64,000 nt of DNA from Pictodentalium vernedei (GCA_031216915.1 CM062296.1:62175084-62239083), one strand, 5' to 3'; counted from the stretch's first letter, positions 10,854 to 22,744 are shown. Numbers and translations: made by a program. Notes: generated by a model from the sequence alone, not told the origin.

Positions 10854-11232
10854 CTAGGGGCTGACATCGTACATTTTAGATTCATCTATTTCAGCATAGA
10901 GTTCCGTTGGGCGTTCATTAATGGGATATAAGTAACCTTCATCAGTGGGTTTCGCATTATTTCCAGTCCCCGATAAATCGGGTGCATTTCTTATTACTAT
11001 TCCATCTGGTATTATTTCAATGTACGTCTTTTTTTCTACTGGGTGTAAATATCCACCGTCTTTTGCCACTGTACTCGGGTTGTCTATTGATATTCCACCG
11101 AACTGTGCTATGGAAGCATCTTGTTTGTTGAAGATTATGGTAGGCGCGACAGATGTTTGTTGCGAATTTGTCGAATTGGATATCACGTCGCCCGTGTGTT
11201 GGAAGGAGTTTCCATCTGAGTTGAAGTTTTCA
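10854..11232 (-). CDS. Terminal exon: tyrosine-rich cytoplasmic tail of a receptor-like protein
   Basis: On the minus strand an acceptor (AAATTTCAG) at 11233-11235 opens a 125-codon frame ending in TAG at 10856-10854, so this is a last coding exon entered in phase 2. The peptide is hydrophilic with five tyrosine motifs: GYLHPV, TYIEI, GYLYPI, LYAEI and MYDVSP. They form a duplicated module, DGGYLHPV...YIEI and DEGYLYPI...YAEI, about 33 residues apart. YxxP and Y-E-I motifs are typical SH2-docking sites, so a membrane-proximal signalling role is inferred. The TM exon at 32613-32747 is the plausible upstream partner, but it ends in phase 1, so at least one small exon between them has not been found. 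A single-exon match to a different gene cannot be excluded. Confidence 0.75.
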
Positions 11233-11275
11233 CTGAAATTTGAAAATAAAGTTAAATTTTATTTCTAGTTCCTTC

Positions 11276-11945
11276 TTAACTTATATCGTCATGAAAATCG
11301 ACTTTCGGTAAATCTCTCTCTCTTGAAATTATTGGACGCGCAAATAAGGTCGAATTTAGCAGGTTCGCGTTGAGAAAACGTCAATAAAATCAAGTTCCCT
11401 TGTGCTACTTTTTGATGGCAAGCTGGTCAGAAGCAATTAGCTTCACCTATAACCATCATTAAGAATACCTATCAGTTCCACACCCCAACACCAAGTGCTC
11501 TTTACAGTTGAAACTAGAAGTCCTGTCACGAACTGTGCGCTTATCTAGGCTTAATTGCGCGTAGGAATTGCGCGCAATTGACATATCGAATGGCACCCAA
11601 AGCATGACAGGTTCTCATTGTTACCCATAGCAAACACAAGCAATGTTCCTGCCAATGGACCTCCGGGTTATCCGGAGGTCCATTGGCTGAAACTTTGCTT
11701 GTGCACAGGCCGTATGTTCAGAATTTTATAGCCTTACCATCGTCATAACGCGTAGATTAACGCACAAATTGACGTGCTATTTGTGCGCATTTCAGGACAG
11801 GACTTCCAGTTTTAACTTCATTTTGCACTTTTTTTTCTTTACAGTAATTTGCAGGTTTTTATTCTTTCCAGCAAACGAATCACCAAATCTCACGTCCTAG
11901 ACTTTTAAGTTAATGGAAAGCGCAGTGTCTGTATTATATATCACA
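11276..11945 (+). repeat. Dispersed repeat X (interrupted by an M1 MITE), downstream of the tail exon in + coordinates
   Basis: Outside the MITE at 11503-11818 it matches 24960-25660 ('tcatgaaaatc', 'cttgaaattatt', 'cagaagcaatta', 'cagtgtctgtatt') and, inverted, 39290-39570. It forms part of the intron before the tail exon. Coding potential is absent. Confidence 0.6.
11503..11818. mobile_element. Mariner-like MITE, family M1
   Basis: The ends TACAGTTGAAACTAGAAGTC and GACTTCCAGTTTTAACTT are inverted repeats. Inside are 'gcgcaattgacatatcgaat' and a central palindrome CCAATGGACCTCCGGGTT / ATCCGGAGGTCCATTGG (11653-11690). Related copies are at 33195, 55316 and 60902. The TA-flanked CAGT ends suggest Tc1/mariner-type mobilisation (inference). 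Confidence 0.8.
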
Positions 11946-12394
11946 ATGCCCACACAAATTTATTGATTATGACAATGTACACACTGATCGCGCAATGGTG
12001 GAACCAACGTACGGGTTTGTGAAGGGTAGGGATACATTCCAGTTGTGTGCTAGTGCGATGGATCACCTGATAAGCGCAGCTGCGAGTAAGTGGCGAGAAC
12101 GAGAGGTAGTATCCCACTCTCGTCGACGGGACCAGGGACCTCCCCATGGAAAATGGAAAATGTAAGGTCAGTGAGCCCGCCCCACCCCCTCCGATGACGT
12201 CATGACGTATTAACACATGGCCACTATGTTGTCCAGCCACAGTATCCCCTCAATGCTGTACAGACCCATTCAAATTTTAAACTGGACTATTCAGTTGTTA
12301 CAACGCTTTTTGTGTTTGCAGCATTTTAACGAAACTATCAATGACACTGTAGCTCAACTTGTTTTAGACATGTACATGTATAGTATGTGACACA

Positions 12395-14290
12395 GCAATG
12401 ACAAACATCTAGGTAATGACCTGATGACAAAGGCATATGTAAAGCATTGTAACGGTCTGTACATAAATGCTGACCGTAGCCTGTAAGAAATATATGGGTA
12501 AAGTATTGTAAAGGTGGGGTGACAGTTACATGTAGATGCTAAACTAGAAAATAAATCTATGAGTCCCAGAGTGGGTTCTGACTGAACCCCAAAATATTTG
12601 TTCTCATAGCACAGTGATAACAAAGGCACCCAAGGGCACCCCAAAACATTCGTTCCTGTCACAAGGTGATAACAAAGGTACCCCAAGAATTTTCGTGAAT
12701 ATCGGTTCATAAATACAGACTGTAACCAGAGCCGTATTGACATGTGCACTTACTGTGTATAGTTAGCACTGAACAAATCAAAGTTCATCTAATTTGCATA
12801 AGCTCTGCATGAAAAAAACCCCTGTATTATATGTGATGTATTCCATGTTATTAAACATTCCTACAAAAATTTATTCAAATCAGAAGTTTCATACAGAAGT
12901 TCTGTACAAAAATACTGATTGCACTAATTTTGGTATAAAATGGCTGCTGGCGGCCATCTTGAAGTTTGGACCGCTCCCTAAAACACTCGTTCTCGTCCCA
13001 CGGTGATAAAAAAAGTACCCAAGAAGTTTCGTAAAGATCGGTTCATAAATACGGCCTCTAGCCTGAGCCGTATATAGAAGTTGTGTACAAAAAACTGAAT
13101 GGACATAATTTCGGTACAAAATGGCCACTGGCAACTATCTTAAATTTTGGACCGACTCCGAAACACTTGTTATCGTCCCAAAGTGATAACAAAGGTACCC
13201 AAGAAGTTTTGTGAAGATCGGTTCATAAATACAGCCAACTGCCCGAGCCGTATTGACACGTGCACTTTCTGTGTATAAGTAGCACTGAATAAATCAAAGT
13301 TCATCAAATTTGCATAATCTCTGCTCGAGAAAAAAACCCGCATTATATGTAATGTATTCCATGTTACTAAACATTCATACAAAAATTTATTCAAATCAGA
13401 ACTTTCATACAGAAGTTCTTTACAAAAAACTGATTGCACTAATTTTGGTACAAAATGGCCACCGACAGTTATCTTGAATTCTGGACCGCACTCAGAAACA
13501 CTCATTCTCGTCCCAAGGTGATAACAAAGGTACCCAAGAAGTTTCGTGAAGATCGGTTCATACATACAGACTCTAGCCCGAGCCGTATTGACATGTGCAC
13601 TTACTGTGTATAAGTAGCACTGAATGGATCAAAGTTCATCTAATTTGCATAATTTCTGCACGAGAAAATACCCGTATTATATGTGATGTAATCAGATGTA
13701 TTCCATGTTACTAAACATTCTAACAAAAATTTATTCAAATCAAAACTTTCATACAGAAGTTCTGAACAAAAACTGATTGCACTAACTTAAGTACAAAATG
13801 GCTGGTGGTGGTCATCTTGAATTTCAGACCGCACCCAAAACCACTCGTACTCGTCCCACGGTGATCACAAAGGTACTCAAGAAGTTTCGTAAAGATCGGT
13901 TCATAAATACGGCCTCTAGCCTGAGCCGTATTGGCATTTGCAGTTACAGTTCTGAAAGTAACACTAAATAGATCAAAGTTAGTCTAATTGGCATAATTTA
14001 TGCACGAGAAAAAAACGTATTATTTGTGATGTCTCCCGTGGTACTAAACATTCACACACAAAAATTTTCAAATCGGGGCTTTCATATGGAAGTTCTGCGC
14101 AAAAATCTGATTGCACCTAATTTTGTACAAAATGGTTGTCAGCGGCCGTCTTGAATTTCGGACCGGACACAAAAACACTCGTTCTTGTCAAATGGTGATA
14201 ACAAAGGTACCCAAGAAGTTTCGTAAAGACCGGTTCATATATACGGCCTCTAGCCCGAGCCGTATTGAATTGTTGACGGACAGACGGACG
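12395..14290. repeat. Satellite-like tandem array, ~335-bp unit
   Basis: The marker 'gttctgtacaaaaactgatt' (with variants) recurs at about 12899, 13081, 13415, 13760 and 14092, giving spacings of ~182 (deleted unit), 334, 346 and 332 bp. Each unit carries 'ggtgataacaaaggtaccca', 'gaagtttcgtgaagatcggt' and 'gagccgtattga'. The array ends in GGACAGACGGACGACT. The conserved-looking open frames (for example one repeatedly reading FTKLLGYLCYH) follow from the repetition and are not called as genes. Confidence 0.85.
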
Positions 14291-14482
14291 ACTGGCCATG
14301 GCATAAGCTCAAATTTGACTTACGTCAAAGTTGAGCTAAAAAAGGCTTACAAGTTTCTTGCAAAAAATGACTCGAAATCCATACAAAAAGAATACACCCA
14401 ATAGATCCATTTTCACCTTCCCATGGGATATATTTCAGGAGTTTGAATTTAAACGAAATTCTTCAAAACTCGTTTGCCTATA

Positions 14483-14568
14483 CCCCCCCCCCCCCCCTTA
14501 AAAAAAAAAATAAATAAATAAATAGAAAACAAATAAATAAATACATAAATAAATAAATAAATAAAAAA

Positions 14569-14611
<43 letters not shown>

Positions 14612-14615
14612 ATGA

Positions 14616-14651
<36 letters not shown>

Positions 14652-14652
14652 A
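14483..14652. repeat. Poly(C), poly(A) and (TAAA)n microsatellite
   Basis: A run of about 16 C is followed by about 10 A and then roughly 140 bp of near-perfect TAAA/AAAT tetranucleotides. Confidence 0.97.
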
Positions 14653-14822
14653 AAGAAAATCACCCCACCCCAATTTCTTCTTTTGGATAAAATCACTCAG
14701 AATTCTTCAAAACTGATTTTACAGCTGGAAAAAAATAGTTCGCCCAATTGACACACCTCGATCCGCGGAATTGTTTTTTGATTTTACAAAAAAGTACTTA
14801 AAATACTTTAAACCGCATTTAA

Positions 14823-14892
14823 AGAGGAAGAAGAAGAAGAAGAAGAAGAAGAAGAAGAAAGAAGAAGAAGAAGAAGAAGAAGAAGAAGAGAA
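14823..14892. repeat. (GAA)n microsatellite
   Basis: About 70 bp of GAA/AAG triplets with two small interruptions. The Lys/Glu and Ser/Phe homopolymer frames it creates are not genes. GAA repeats can form triplex DNA. Confidence 0.97.
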
Positions 14893-15692
14893 AAAAAACA
14901 CGTCCTTGTACTACCATCCCTACACAATCCCATCTGCCTTTTCTGCGAGTGAGGGTGTTTGTCAAATGCGAAAGCATTTGACTTATAGAAATAAGAAAAC
15001 AAATCTCCAATGGACCCCATGTACACCCCGCCCAACTCACTCTGGTATTTTCTGCTTTCTCTGTGACAAAGGCTGTTTGCAAATATGAATGTTAGCTGGT
15101 GTTATCAACTTGAAACGTAAAATCATGGAAATACATTTCAATAATGTCGGTAACTCCCCAATGCAATATGGGAGCAATGTCAAATGTCACCTTCATCTAC
15201 AGTTTCTCTGGGTAAGGCTATATGTTGAATATGGGAAGGCTATCTCAAGTTTGTCTTTAGTTATCATCTGGAAAGTAAACATCATGGAAATTTTAAGGAA
15301 ATGAAGGGGAATAACTCCACTATAAAATTGTCACTCAAACGTCAAAATTGAAATTGATATGCCTTCTACTGGAGCGAGGATACCTGTACGTATATCAGCC
15401 GGGAAACCATAAATCAGGATGGTCATCCACAACATCCAGTACCGGATGTCCATGTGTAATTGCGAATAATACTGCGTCGCCTGGTCTCGGTGCCATTGAA
15501 AATAACTGAGTTACAGAAAACTGAATGGGCGCGAACCGGGCGTGGTCCCTTCTGTATCAACACATTCGTCGTAATTCTATCGCGGTGTACAACTGAACAA
15601 TGTTATAATTACATTTTTCTTTAAAGTCTGTACTTTTGACATACCTAAACCTGAAACGAGGGACCTGTTACAAAACTAACACAAATGTTAAT
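14893..15692. other. Intergenic or intronic DNA without recognised features
   Basis: No splice-flanked coding exon, RNA or inverted-repeat element was found. Weak internal repetition ('cgtaaaatcatggaaataca' and 'gtaaacatcatggaaat' at about 15116 and 15274) suggests an old tandem duplication. Confidence 0.4.
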
Positions 15693-15953
15693 TACAGTAC
15701 GTGGAGAGTGGATTGTAACTAAATCACCCTGGGAGTGGAGTTATCACCCAAAGTATCATTTTCAAATTATGTACACGTGGACACGCAACAAAGGCAAATT
15801 TTCGGCCAATGGACCTCCGGGTACAACCCGGAGGTTCATTGGCTGGAATTTTGCTTGTGCTTGTTATGCTTTGCAACGAATTTGCAATTATTGCTCGAGT
15901 GGAATCGCCACTCTGCGGGTGGTTTAGTTATAATACACTTTCCACGTATTGTA
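15693..15953. mobile_element. Mariner-like MITE, family M2
   Basis: The ends are TACAGTACGTGGAGAGTGGA and TCCACGTATTGTA. The subterminal 'ttgtaactaaatc' is mirrored by 'gtttagttataatac', and the centre is the palindrome CCAATGGACCTCCGGGT / ACCCGGAGGTTCATTGG. The core matches family M1 although the termini differ. Copies are at 20811 and 22473, with a fragment at 36711. Confidence 0.82.
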
Positions 15954-16336
15954 TGCTGAGTGCAATGTGTAAAATGAAGTACAAGATTATGAATGATAAT
16001 TTTCACACGACGAATTGTTGCGTGAAATTTATAACCGGAATTTCACGTTTCAAGTGAACCCGACTCATGTTTAGTGCTGAAACGGTTAGGGAATGTCGTA
16101 AAGGGTCACTTGTTCAGTTATGACTCCTCCCTCACCGAATAGTCAGCCCTCATGTGGAGTAAATCATATACATGCACCGGAATACGGAACCCTGTTAATG
16201 TTGACGGGACCTAGTTAACAGTGTCTTTTATTAGTGGATTCGACAGGGAAAACATCGTATGCAAATATCAAACTTTGCATAGAAGTATTGGACCTGACAT
16301 AATATAATTTTATAAAAATCTCGCATAAAATTATCG

Positions 16337-16440
16337 GGTCTGATGACATGGTCTGATGACAGACCTGATGACACGTCTGGTGACAGACCTGATGGCAGGT
16401 CTGATGACAGGCCCGATGTCAGGTCTGTTGACAGGCCCGA
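16337..16440. repeat. Minisatellite with ~10/20-bp units
   Basis: Units alternate CTGATGACAG and ACCTGATGACA-type decamers with drift ('ctggtgacag', 'ctgatggcag', 'cccgatgtca', 'ctgttgacag'). CAG...CTG symmetry makes it partly self-complementary. It leaves a Leu-Ser-Ser-Asp-rich frame open on the minus strand, which is not called as a gene. Confidence 0.9.
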
Positions 16441-16733
16441 GTATTTTATTGAAGATTTGCCTAATTTATTCCGCATTGACTGCGTTCACTAATACAGAGG
16501 ACTTCCACATTTATGTTATAAAAGAGCGGTTGGTCAGTTTGAAAAGTCGTAACAGAGAAAAAGCATAGATCACCTCCTACACAATCAGACCGATTAATCA
16601 TTTAAACACTCAATCATTTTATTTTTTTTCGTTGTCTTTGTTTCACAACAAATCTCCAACAGAAGCATCACTCCACGTAGAAGCTCAACATGGAAAAGAA
16701 AGATCGTTAATTTATTATAATTTGTATATTACT

Positions 16734-16980
16734 TTAACCCTTTACCCAACGAATCGCCCACATCCTTCCGCGTAATATGCAGATTCAGCATCTACTGATA
16801 CTATTTTTCGAAAAATTTCAACAAAATCATATCATGTGACCCCTCCTTGGAACGAGCTCGTCGAGCTCGTTCCAAGGAGGGGGTCACATGATATGGTTTT
16901 GTTGAATTTTTTCGAAAAAAAAAAAAAATGATAATTAAATTAATAAATTTTTATATCGTCTACGTTGGGTAAAGGGTTAA
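16734..16980. mobile_element. piggyBac-like MITE, class B, complete
   Basis: 247 bp from TTAACCCTTTACCCAACG to CGTTGGGTAAAGGGTTAA. The palindrome CATATCATGTGACCCCTCC / GGAGGGGGTCACATGATATG has TTGGAACGAGCTCG at its centre. Both arms carry the variant CCTTGG where most copies have CATTGG. Non-autonomous; a piggyBac source is inferred from the TTAA target and the CCCTTT start. Confidence 0.88.
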
Positions 16981-17008
16981 TGCGGCAAATGACGGTTTCA
17001 TCGGCACC

Positions 17009-17187
17009 TGTCAAGGTGATAGCTAAAAATTGCAATTTACTTGTTTATAAGTGGAAATATTTTCGATAATATTTCTGCCTGGGTTAAATGTACAGCGTAA
17101 AGATGGGTATATAACGGATCCCGAAAACCGATTTGACACTCAAACTCTTGTAATTTAGTATGGAAGTTTAATGTCCATTATGGCGCA
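17009..17187. repeat. Left LTR-like direct repeat
   Basis: Nearly identical to 18398-18575. It contains 'ggaaatattttcgataatat' and 'cggatcccgaaaaccgattt', and the differences are few substitutions and a short deletion. Confidence 0.85.
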
Positions 17188-18397
17188 GGGCACAATTCAG
17201 GTCCCAAAGGTTAACCCTTTGATGACGGAAGTCAAGGGAGTGGCTGAACGGAAGCAGCCAATGCATGTGGTCGAGTGGGGGCATAATGAGGGTCGGCACG
17301 TGAGTAGACCAAAGGTGAGGAACTTTTGGGTCGGTCAAAAGGTGACGGTGCTCCGGCCGACACGGTTAGGTAGACCGTGGTTACAGTGGGGGAGGGGGGG
17401 CATACGCTGTAACAAAAATAATGGACAACGGTCATTATCGAGTGGACATAGATGGATGTTGAGTGGTTTACTACGCAAGGTTTTTTCGGAGATGCCAAAA
17501 CATGAAGGACACTGAACCCACGCGAACAACGGGGGGGGGGGGGGGGGGGTACATTAGGCCAGGAGATGCCACAAGAGGTGGCCGGGGTAGCCACAAAATG
17601 GCAGCAGAGGTGTAGAGGTAGGAGGGGCCCAGGAACTTGGAGTGGGGCATCCAAGGAGAGATTGGCAGGAGCTAATCTACAGAGCGTTGCATCTGAGGCA
17701 GCGAGCTCTGATACGGCAGGCATCGCCTGTGGGCTTGTAGGTGCTGGGCGTGAAGATGAGTGGGGTCCTTGGTGGAGGACGCGCCCAAGGAATAGGTCTC
17801 GGTGGAGGGGACAGAGGGCCTCTCTAGGGACTTGTAAGGATCCTGCCATAAATGGGAGTATTTAAAGTTGGTGCCTAATAGGGCAGGTAAACCGCTGACG
17901 GGCATGAGCCGGGTGGGACACCCTATTCAAGGATGGGGGCAAGTTAGTGAGATGACAGGAGTTGGGGCCCAGCAGCTGGCTTGGGTCAGGGTGGATGCCC
18001 CTTGCTAATATTTTTTACGCAGGTTTTGCGTGAGTGTGTATGATAGAGTGGTGTTATTTAACGATGGAGTGAGTGAGCGTATAGGGGGACCTTTGGCTGC
18101 ATGTGTACCAACGGACCACCACCTATTGCGCGCCAATAAGTGTGCGCGCGAGTCTATATTGGATAAGGATAGGCCGAGTCGGATAGGGAACCGGGTCAAA
18201 ATACTGGGAGTTATTTGTGGTGCGCATTGGCGTACGCATGCGTATGACTGTGTGTGTGGTAATTCTGAGTATATTGGTGTAATAGTAGAGCAAGACTATG
18301 AGATAGCTCTAAGAAAGAAGCGTGGAAGTGGATGCACGTGAACGCTATCCCCTTGGTGTTTTTGGAACATCTGAGAGTATGTTCCTTGGTAGGTGGT

Positions 18398-18575
18398 TGT
18401 CAAGGTGATACCTACAAATTGCGATTTTTTGTTTATAAGTGGAAATATTTTCGATAATATTTCTGCCTGGGTTAAATGTACTGCGTAAAGATGAGTATAT
18501 AACGGATCCCGAAAACCGATTTGTCACTCGAACTCTTGTAATTTAGTATGGAAGTTTAATGTCCATTATGGCGCA
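18398..18575. repeat. Right LTR-like direct repeat
   Basis: Second copy of the 179-bp repeat, with 'cctgggttaaatgtactgcg' where the left copy has 'cctgggttaaatgtacagcg'. The high identity suggests recent formation or conversion. Confidence 0.85.
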
Positions 18576-20810
18576 CTTGTTGAACGTCACATGGGCTATC
18601 TGATAACAGGTCAATAGTAAGAGAGACAATATTCTCTTCTGTGATCGTTATCTGGATAATTGAAGCCAGTTAAAATTTCATTGTTGGAAACCAGTGCATC
18701 ACACATGTTCTGGACACACACCCACATTACGCATCTATCCTGTCTCCGAAATGTCAAAAGAGTTTACCTCAAACAAAATACGAATTTATATCTCTATCCA
18801 TATCGAATTACAAAGCACTCGTTAAATCAGAATTAATATGTTTAAACTTTGAGTTCCGACTGTAAAAAGAGTGAAGCAGAATTCTGAGAGGCAGTTGGCC
18901 TGAGGGCACCCAGGAAAGGTCTGAGTTTAGCCTTGGCCGTCGAGGGTCATAGGCACCGAGATTGAAAGTCCGCGTATTGTCGTAACCCTGTGAGGGCTGT
19001 AAGGAACTGATAGTAGTTTGTTAACGGTTGCGAACCGTAGTGGCATAGTATTCAAAGAAGTAAAAGCTGTAACGTTGAGGTCCAGAGACGGTATTAAGAG
19101 CTTGAGTAAGCGTTTGAATAGCTCGCGATAAGATAGTGTTAGGCGGTGCGAGAATTGGTGATATTGAGAACACTTTGCAGAATATTTTTATGTAAGCTTT
19201 GTTAAGTATATATCTGAAGGCAAATAATAACTTGAACCCGTGAGAGCCAGGCAAGGCGCAAAGTGATCGTGAACTGTGGTAGGCGCCGACTGAATGGCGA
19301 TTGAACTGTGAGAACGCTGATAGAGTCACACAACCAGAACATTATATGTGTTAAGCCCGAATGACTGTGAAGTTAACCCTGCGAGGAGGAAGCAACGATA
19401 AGTGAATAGACACTTTGTACGTATTACAAACCGTGAGGAAATGAAGGTGATGTGAGGTTGATCCAGCGGGCACAGCCAGCTGTGGGAGACGTCGAGGGCC
19501 CTAAAGAATAAACTTTTATCCGCGTAATTAGTGTATTCTTGTGGATAATTTTGTGAGTAATTTGTTTCATATTTTATTTCTTCGTACATGTAAACAGATA
19601 ATCTTTTTAGTAAATTATCGCTGATCACCCTTTGGCGTTGTAAGCCACAGACACCTTCAGGAATCCCAAAAGTCCCAAGCGGATAGGGCATTGACAAGGT
19701 GGCAAGGTTTACGTTCGAACTGGGGTTCAGACGACAGTCACTGGCTGTCGGCTGAGCACTGATAAAAACATAAATTTTCCTCCATCATTTTGAATATCAA
19801 TTTAACCCCGTAATCTTGCGACAGCACCGTTGACGCCTCGCGGACAAAAACAAAATAAATTTGCTGCATTAAAACCATTATTTACATCCATAGATAGTTA
19901 AATTCAAGGCGGTTATCCAGAAATCCAGACCATGCCTGACGAGCTGGAATAAAACATGAAAGAAAGTCAATAATTCAGTAGTTCGGGATAAAGTAGGACA
20001 ATATACAGGGGCGTGGCGACATGGGGGGGGGGGGGGGGTCACCACCCACCCCCAATCCTGGCCAAAATTTCCTGTAGTTGCAAATTCGGAGGGCAAGTCA
20101 AGGGTAATTTGAAATTCTATCCATCTGGATTTTAGAGCTTCTTTGGTGAGGCTGATGTCTTCTTTTCTTCCCAAAATTCCAACTCGGTTCCGAATCGGCA
20201 AAATTCCAACTGTTACTATTTAAAACTACAGTGTACGCAATATCTAGCTTCATAAGTATGCATGATACAATAATTCTATAGTGCGTTTACTTATCGTAAT
20301 AAAAAAAAATCCTCGAAATGCACTTTCAAAATGCACTTCAAGAAAATCACATCGTGTAAGATCGTTATTTTCCGTTAATTCCATCATCAGTTTCAAAATG
20401 ATGAAACATCGAAAATTGATCATTCCTGCATAACATTTGATTTAATATTAGGACAGCCTGAATTGCTCAAAGTTCTAAGCTTGAACATTTCTTAAGCATA
20501 TATTCAGTTCTCAGAATAATAATAAATAATAATAACTTGATAATTCTATCATAAATGTGTTGGCATTTCAGTTACTAGAATCAAGTTTATGTCCCCTTTC
20601 CTTGCTTCATTTTCATTTTTTTTATCAGTGGTGAATTTTTAACTAGGGGAGGGACCGAGAGGGGGCAACACCTTCCGGTCCCTCCCACTAGTTGGAAATT
20701 CACTACCCTACCCCACCCCACCCCCAATCGGAAACAACTAGCCAGGTCCCTGATAAGATAATTACATAACAAATAGTGTATATCATTTGTTTTTGGTTTT
20801 CGGTTCATCG
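18576..20810. other. Unclassified DNA, possible old LTR sequence at 18850-19760
   Basis: 18850-19760 differs in composition from its surroundings, being rich in GTGAG/CTGTGAG, and contains 'aataaacttttatcc' and 'ggcaaggtttacgttcgaac'. It could be a solo LTR, but no second copy exists in the window. At 19999-20060 a 'caggggcgtggcg' start followed by poly(G) resembles one hAT terminus without its partner. The remainder to 20810 shows nothing recognisable. Confidence 0.3.
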
Positions 20811-21070
20811 TACAGTACGCGGAGAGTGGATTGTAACTAAATCCCCGTGGATTGGAGTTATCACCCAAGCTATAACTTTCAAATTCTGTACATATCGACA
20901 AAGAACACAAGCAATGTTTCAGCCAATGGACCTCCGGGTTTAACCCGGAGGTCCATTGGCTGAAACTTTGATTGTGCTGGTTATGCTTTGCAACAAATTT
21001 GCAATTATTTCTCGGGTGGAATCGCCAATCTGCTGATGATCTAGTGATAATACACTCTCCACATACTGTA
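20811..21070. mobile_element. Mariner-like MITE, family M2, copy 2
   Basis: The ends are TACAGTACGCGGAGAGTGGA and TCCACATACTGTA with TA at both edges. The centre is CCAATGGACCTCCGGGTTT / AACCCGGAGGTCCATTGG (about 20922-20960), a perfect palindrome. Confidence 0.88.
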
Positions 21071-22472
21071 CTTCTCGTGCATTATCTATCAGAACAGAAA
21101 AAAAACCTCTCTCACAAAATTCCCAAAATGTGAAACAGATGACTTTAGAAAACAACACAAAACGTTTTCACATTAATTCAATTCGCAAAGGTTTGCCTGT
21201 TGGTGATAACGTTTCGAAAGACAAATGCGAAAAAAGATAATTTAGTGATTCCAATTTAATATTCGTCAGAATGACTGATTGTAAAAACAATAAAAGATAA
21301 AAATGATTTGTGAAGTCGAAAATAAATTTTAATCACTGTCATCGCGTATAAGAAAAAAAAACAAAAGCTTGAGTGATCGACTCGAATGAGTACTATACTG
21401 GAGCCCATTAATCAACAAAATAAGCCAGGCACTTTAACTCACGTGTGTCTAGATTTCGTAATGTGTGGAAGCCTTCATACCTCAAAGTATTCAAATCTTT
21501 ACATACCATATTTTTTATGGAGTATAAGAAAAGGGAAAAGTTTAAATCTTAACTGTTTGTGCAAGAACAGTCGGGGCCATTTTGTCTTCTTACAGGCAGA
21601 TATACAGGCATACAGACAGAAAGATAAGCGAACGAACGCTGGAATGGACCTTCCGATAGACGGTTCGTTGGACGTGGCGGATGGCCCGACTGCGAGACAG
21701 ACAGACAACGTAACTACATGTAAATACATACCCGGCCTTCGACGACTTTAACGTCTCTGCAAATAGAATAACATTGCTTTAGAATGAGCAAGACAAAACG
21801 AGTGTAGCTATTAAATTATCACACGGCAGAAAATAATTGTCTCCAACACTGCAGAATATGTCCATTGACAACAGTGTCTGCTGTGGTGAATATTTGATAT
21901 CAGTCGCTTTTTCTTGGATAACACCCAACACTAAACTACAGGGAGAGCAATTCAATACTACGACGTTAACCCTAAGGTAAAGCTATTTTTCAAATTTCGA
22001 ATTGATTCTCGAATATGCCTCCTGATTTGTTATCGAATCTCTGACACGCAATAGAATCTAATCGGCTGCGAAGAACAACGATGGTGACGAGTGCTTCTGG
22101 TTTTACCGATGGGTAAGTTGGGGAAACGAGTGAAAACATTTCACAAACAAAATACGCTAACTCGTTATTATTTATAACTAAGAAAGTGATAACAGCGTCT
22201 CCCCCCCCCCCCCCCCCCCCCCCACACACACAGTTGGAGTGAATGAGACATCGTTACCGGCATAATGTTCGAATACAGTTGAAACTAGAAGTCCTGTCAC
22301 AATTAGTGCAGAATATGTTCGCCAGTTAATGCGCTTCTTACTGCAGAAGATTGAGGTAGTCTGAAACACACAATAGCGTTTATGTTCTGCAATGCAGCAT
22401 ATAGTGCGCTATTAGCGACTTCGGTTAATGAATCACAAACTGAACCGATCAAACAAAAAGAAGATATTGAGA
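21071..22472. other. No gene; short repeat pieces
   Basis: A CAGACA/GACAGA-rich patch at 21597-21715 keeps a frame open and is not coding. A poly(C) run lies at 22201-22222 followed by (CA)n. At 22274-22300 there is an isolated M1 terminus (CAGTTGAAACTAGAAGTCCT). Otherwise nothing is recognised. Confidence 0.4.
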
Positions 22473-22732
22473 CTACAGTATGTGGAGGGTGAATTACTAC
22501 TAAATTGCTACGGGATAGATTTTTCAACTTGTAATTATTTACAAATGTTGAGGACAAAACAAAAGAAGCACTGGAAACTTTCATCACATGGACCACCGGT
22601 TTGCATCCGATGGTCCATGTGATGAAAGTTTTTGAGTGTTTCTTGTGCTGTTGTGAACAATTATAAGTACTATTCGAGTGAGGAATATATGGCACCCCGA
22701 TTAAGAAGTAATCCACTTTCTTCATTCTGTAT
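22473..22732. mobile_element. Mariner-like MITE, family M2 variant
   Basis: It starts TACAGTATGTGGAGGGTGAA and ends near CTTCATTCTGTA. The central palindrome is a different version, CACATGGACCACCGG / GATGGTCCATGTG, with both arms changed together relative to CCAATGGACCTCCGG. Confidence 0.75.
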
Positions 22733-22744
22733 GTGCAGTCTAAT

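Larger units (their letters stand above)
17009..18575. mobile_element. LTR-like element without recognisable gag-pol (TRIM/LARD-like)
   Basis: Two direct repeats of 178-179 bp bound 1.2 kb of sequence much richer in G+C than its surroundings. The repeats start TGTCAAGGTGATA and end ATTATGGCGCA, the TG...CA form of LTRs. The interior contains a ~20-bp poly(G) run (17530-17549) and several frames of about 65-205 codons on either strand, none with a domain I recognise. No matching target duplication was found next to the repeats ('gcacc' against 'cttgt'), and the primer-binding site and polypurine tract are unclear. A simple segmental duplication is the alternative. Confidence 0.5.

Noticed and set aside
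12354-14404. Several open frames of 60-131 codons with similar peptides
   Set aside because: They are read-through of the ~335-bp tandem repeat; similarity comes from the repeat, and unit-length differences shift the frame.
14771-15088. Lys/Glu-, Phe/Ser- and Tyr/Leu-rich frames
   Set aside because: They are translations of (GAA)n and (TAAA)n microsatellites.
17232-17849. 205-codon Pro-rich minus-strand frame
   Set aside because: It lies in the GC-rich interior of the LTR-like element where stop codons are rare, crosses a poly(C) run and shows no domain.
19998-20050. 'caggggcgtggcg' plus poly(G) as a hAT terminus
   Set aside because: No matching inverted terminus or 8-bp duplication could be found.
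21386-21751. 121-codon plus-strand frame
   Set aside because: It overlaps a CAGACA/GACAGA-rich low-complexity patch and has no recognisable domain or splice context.
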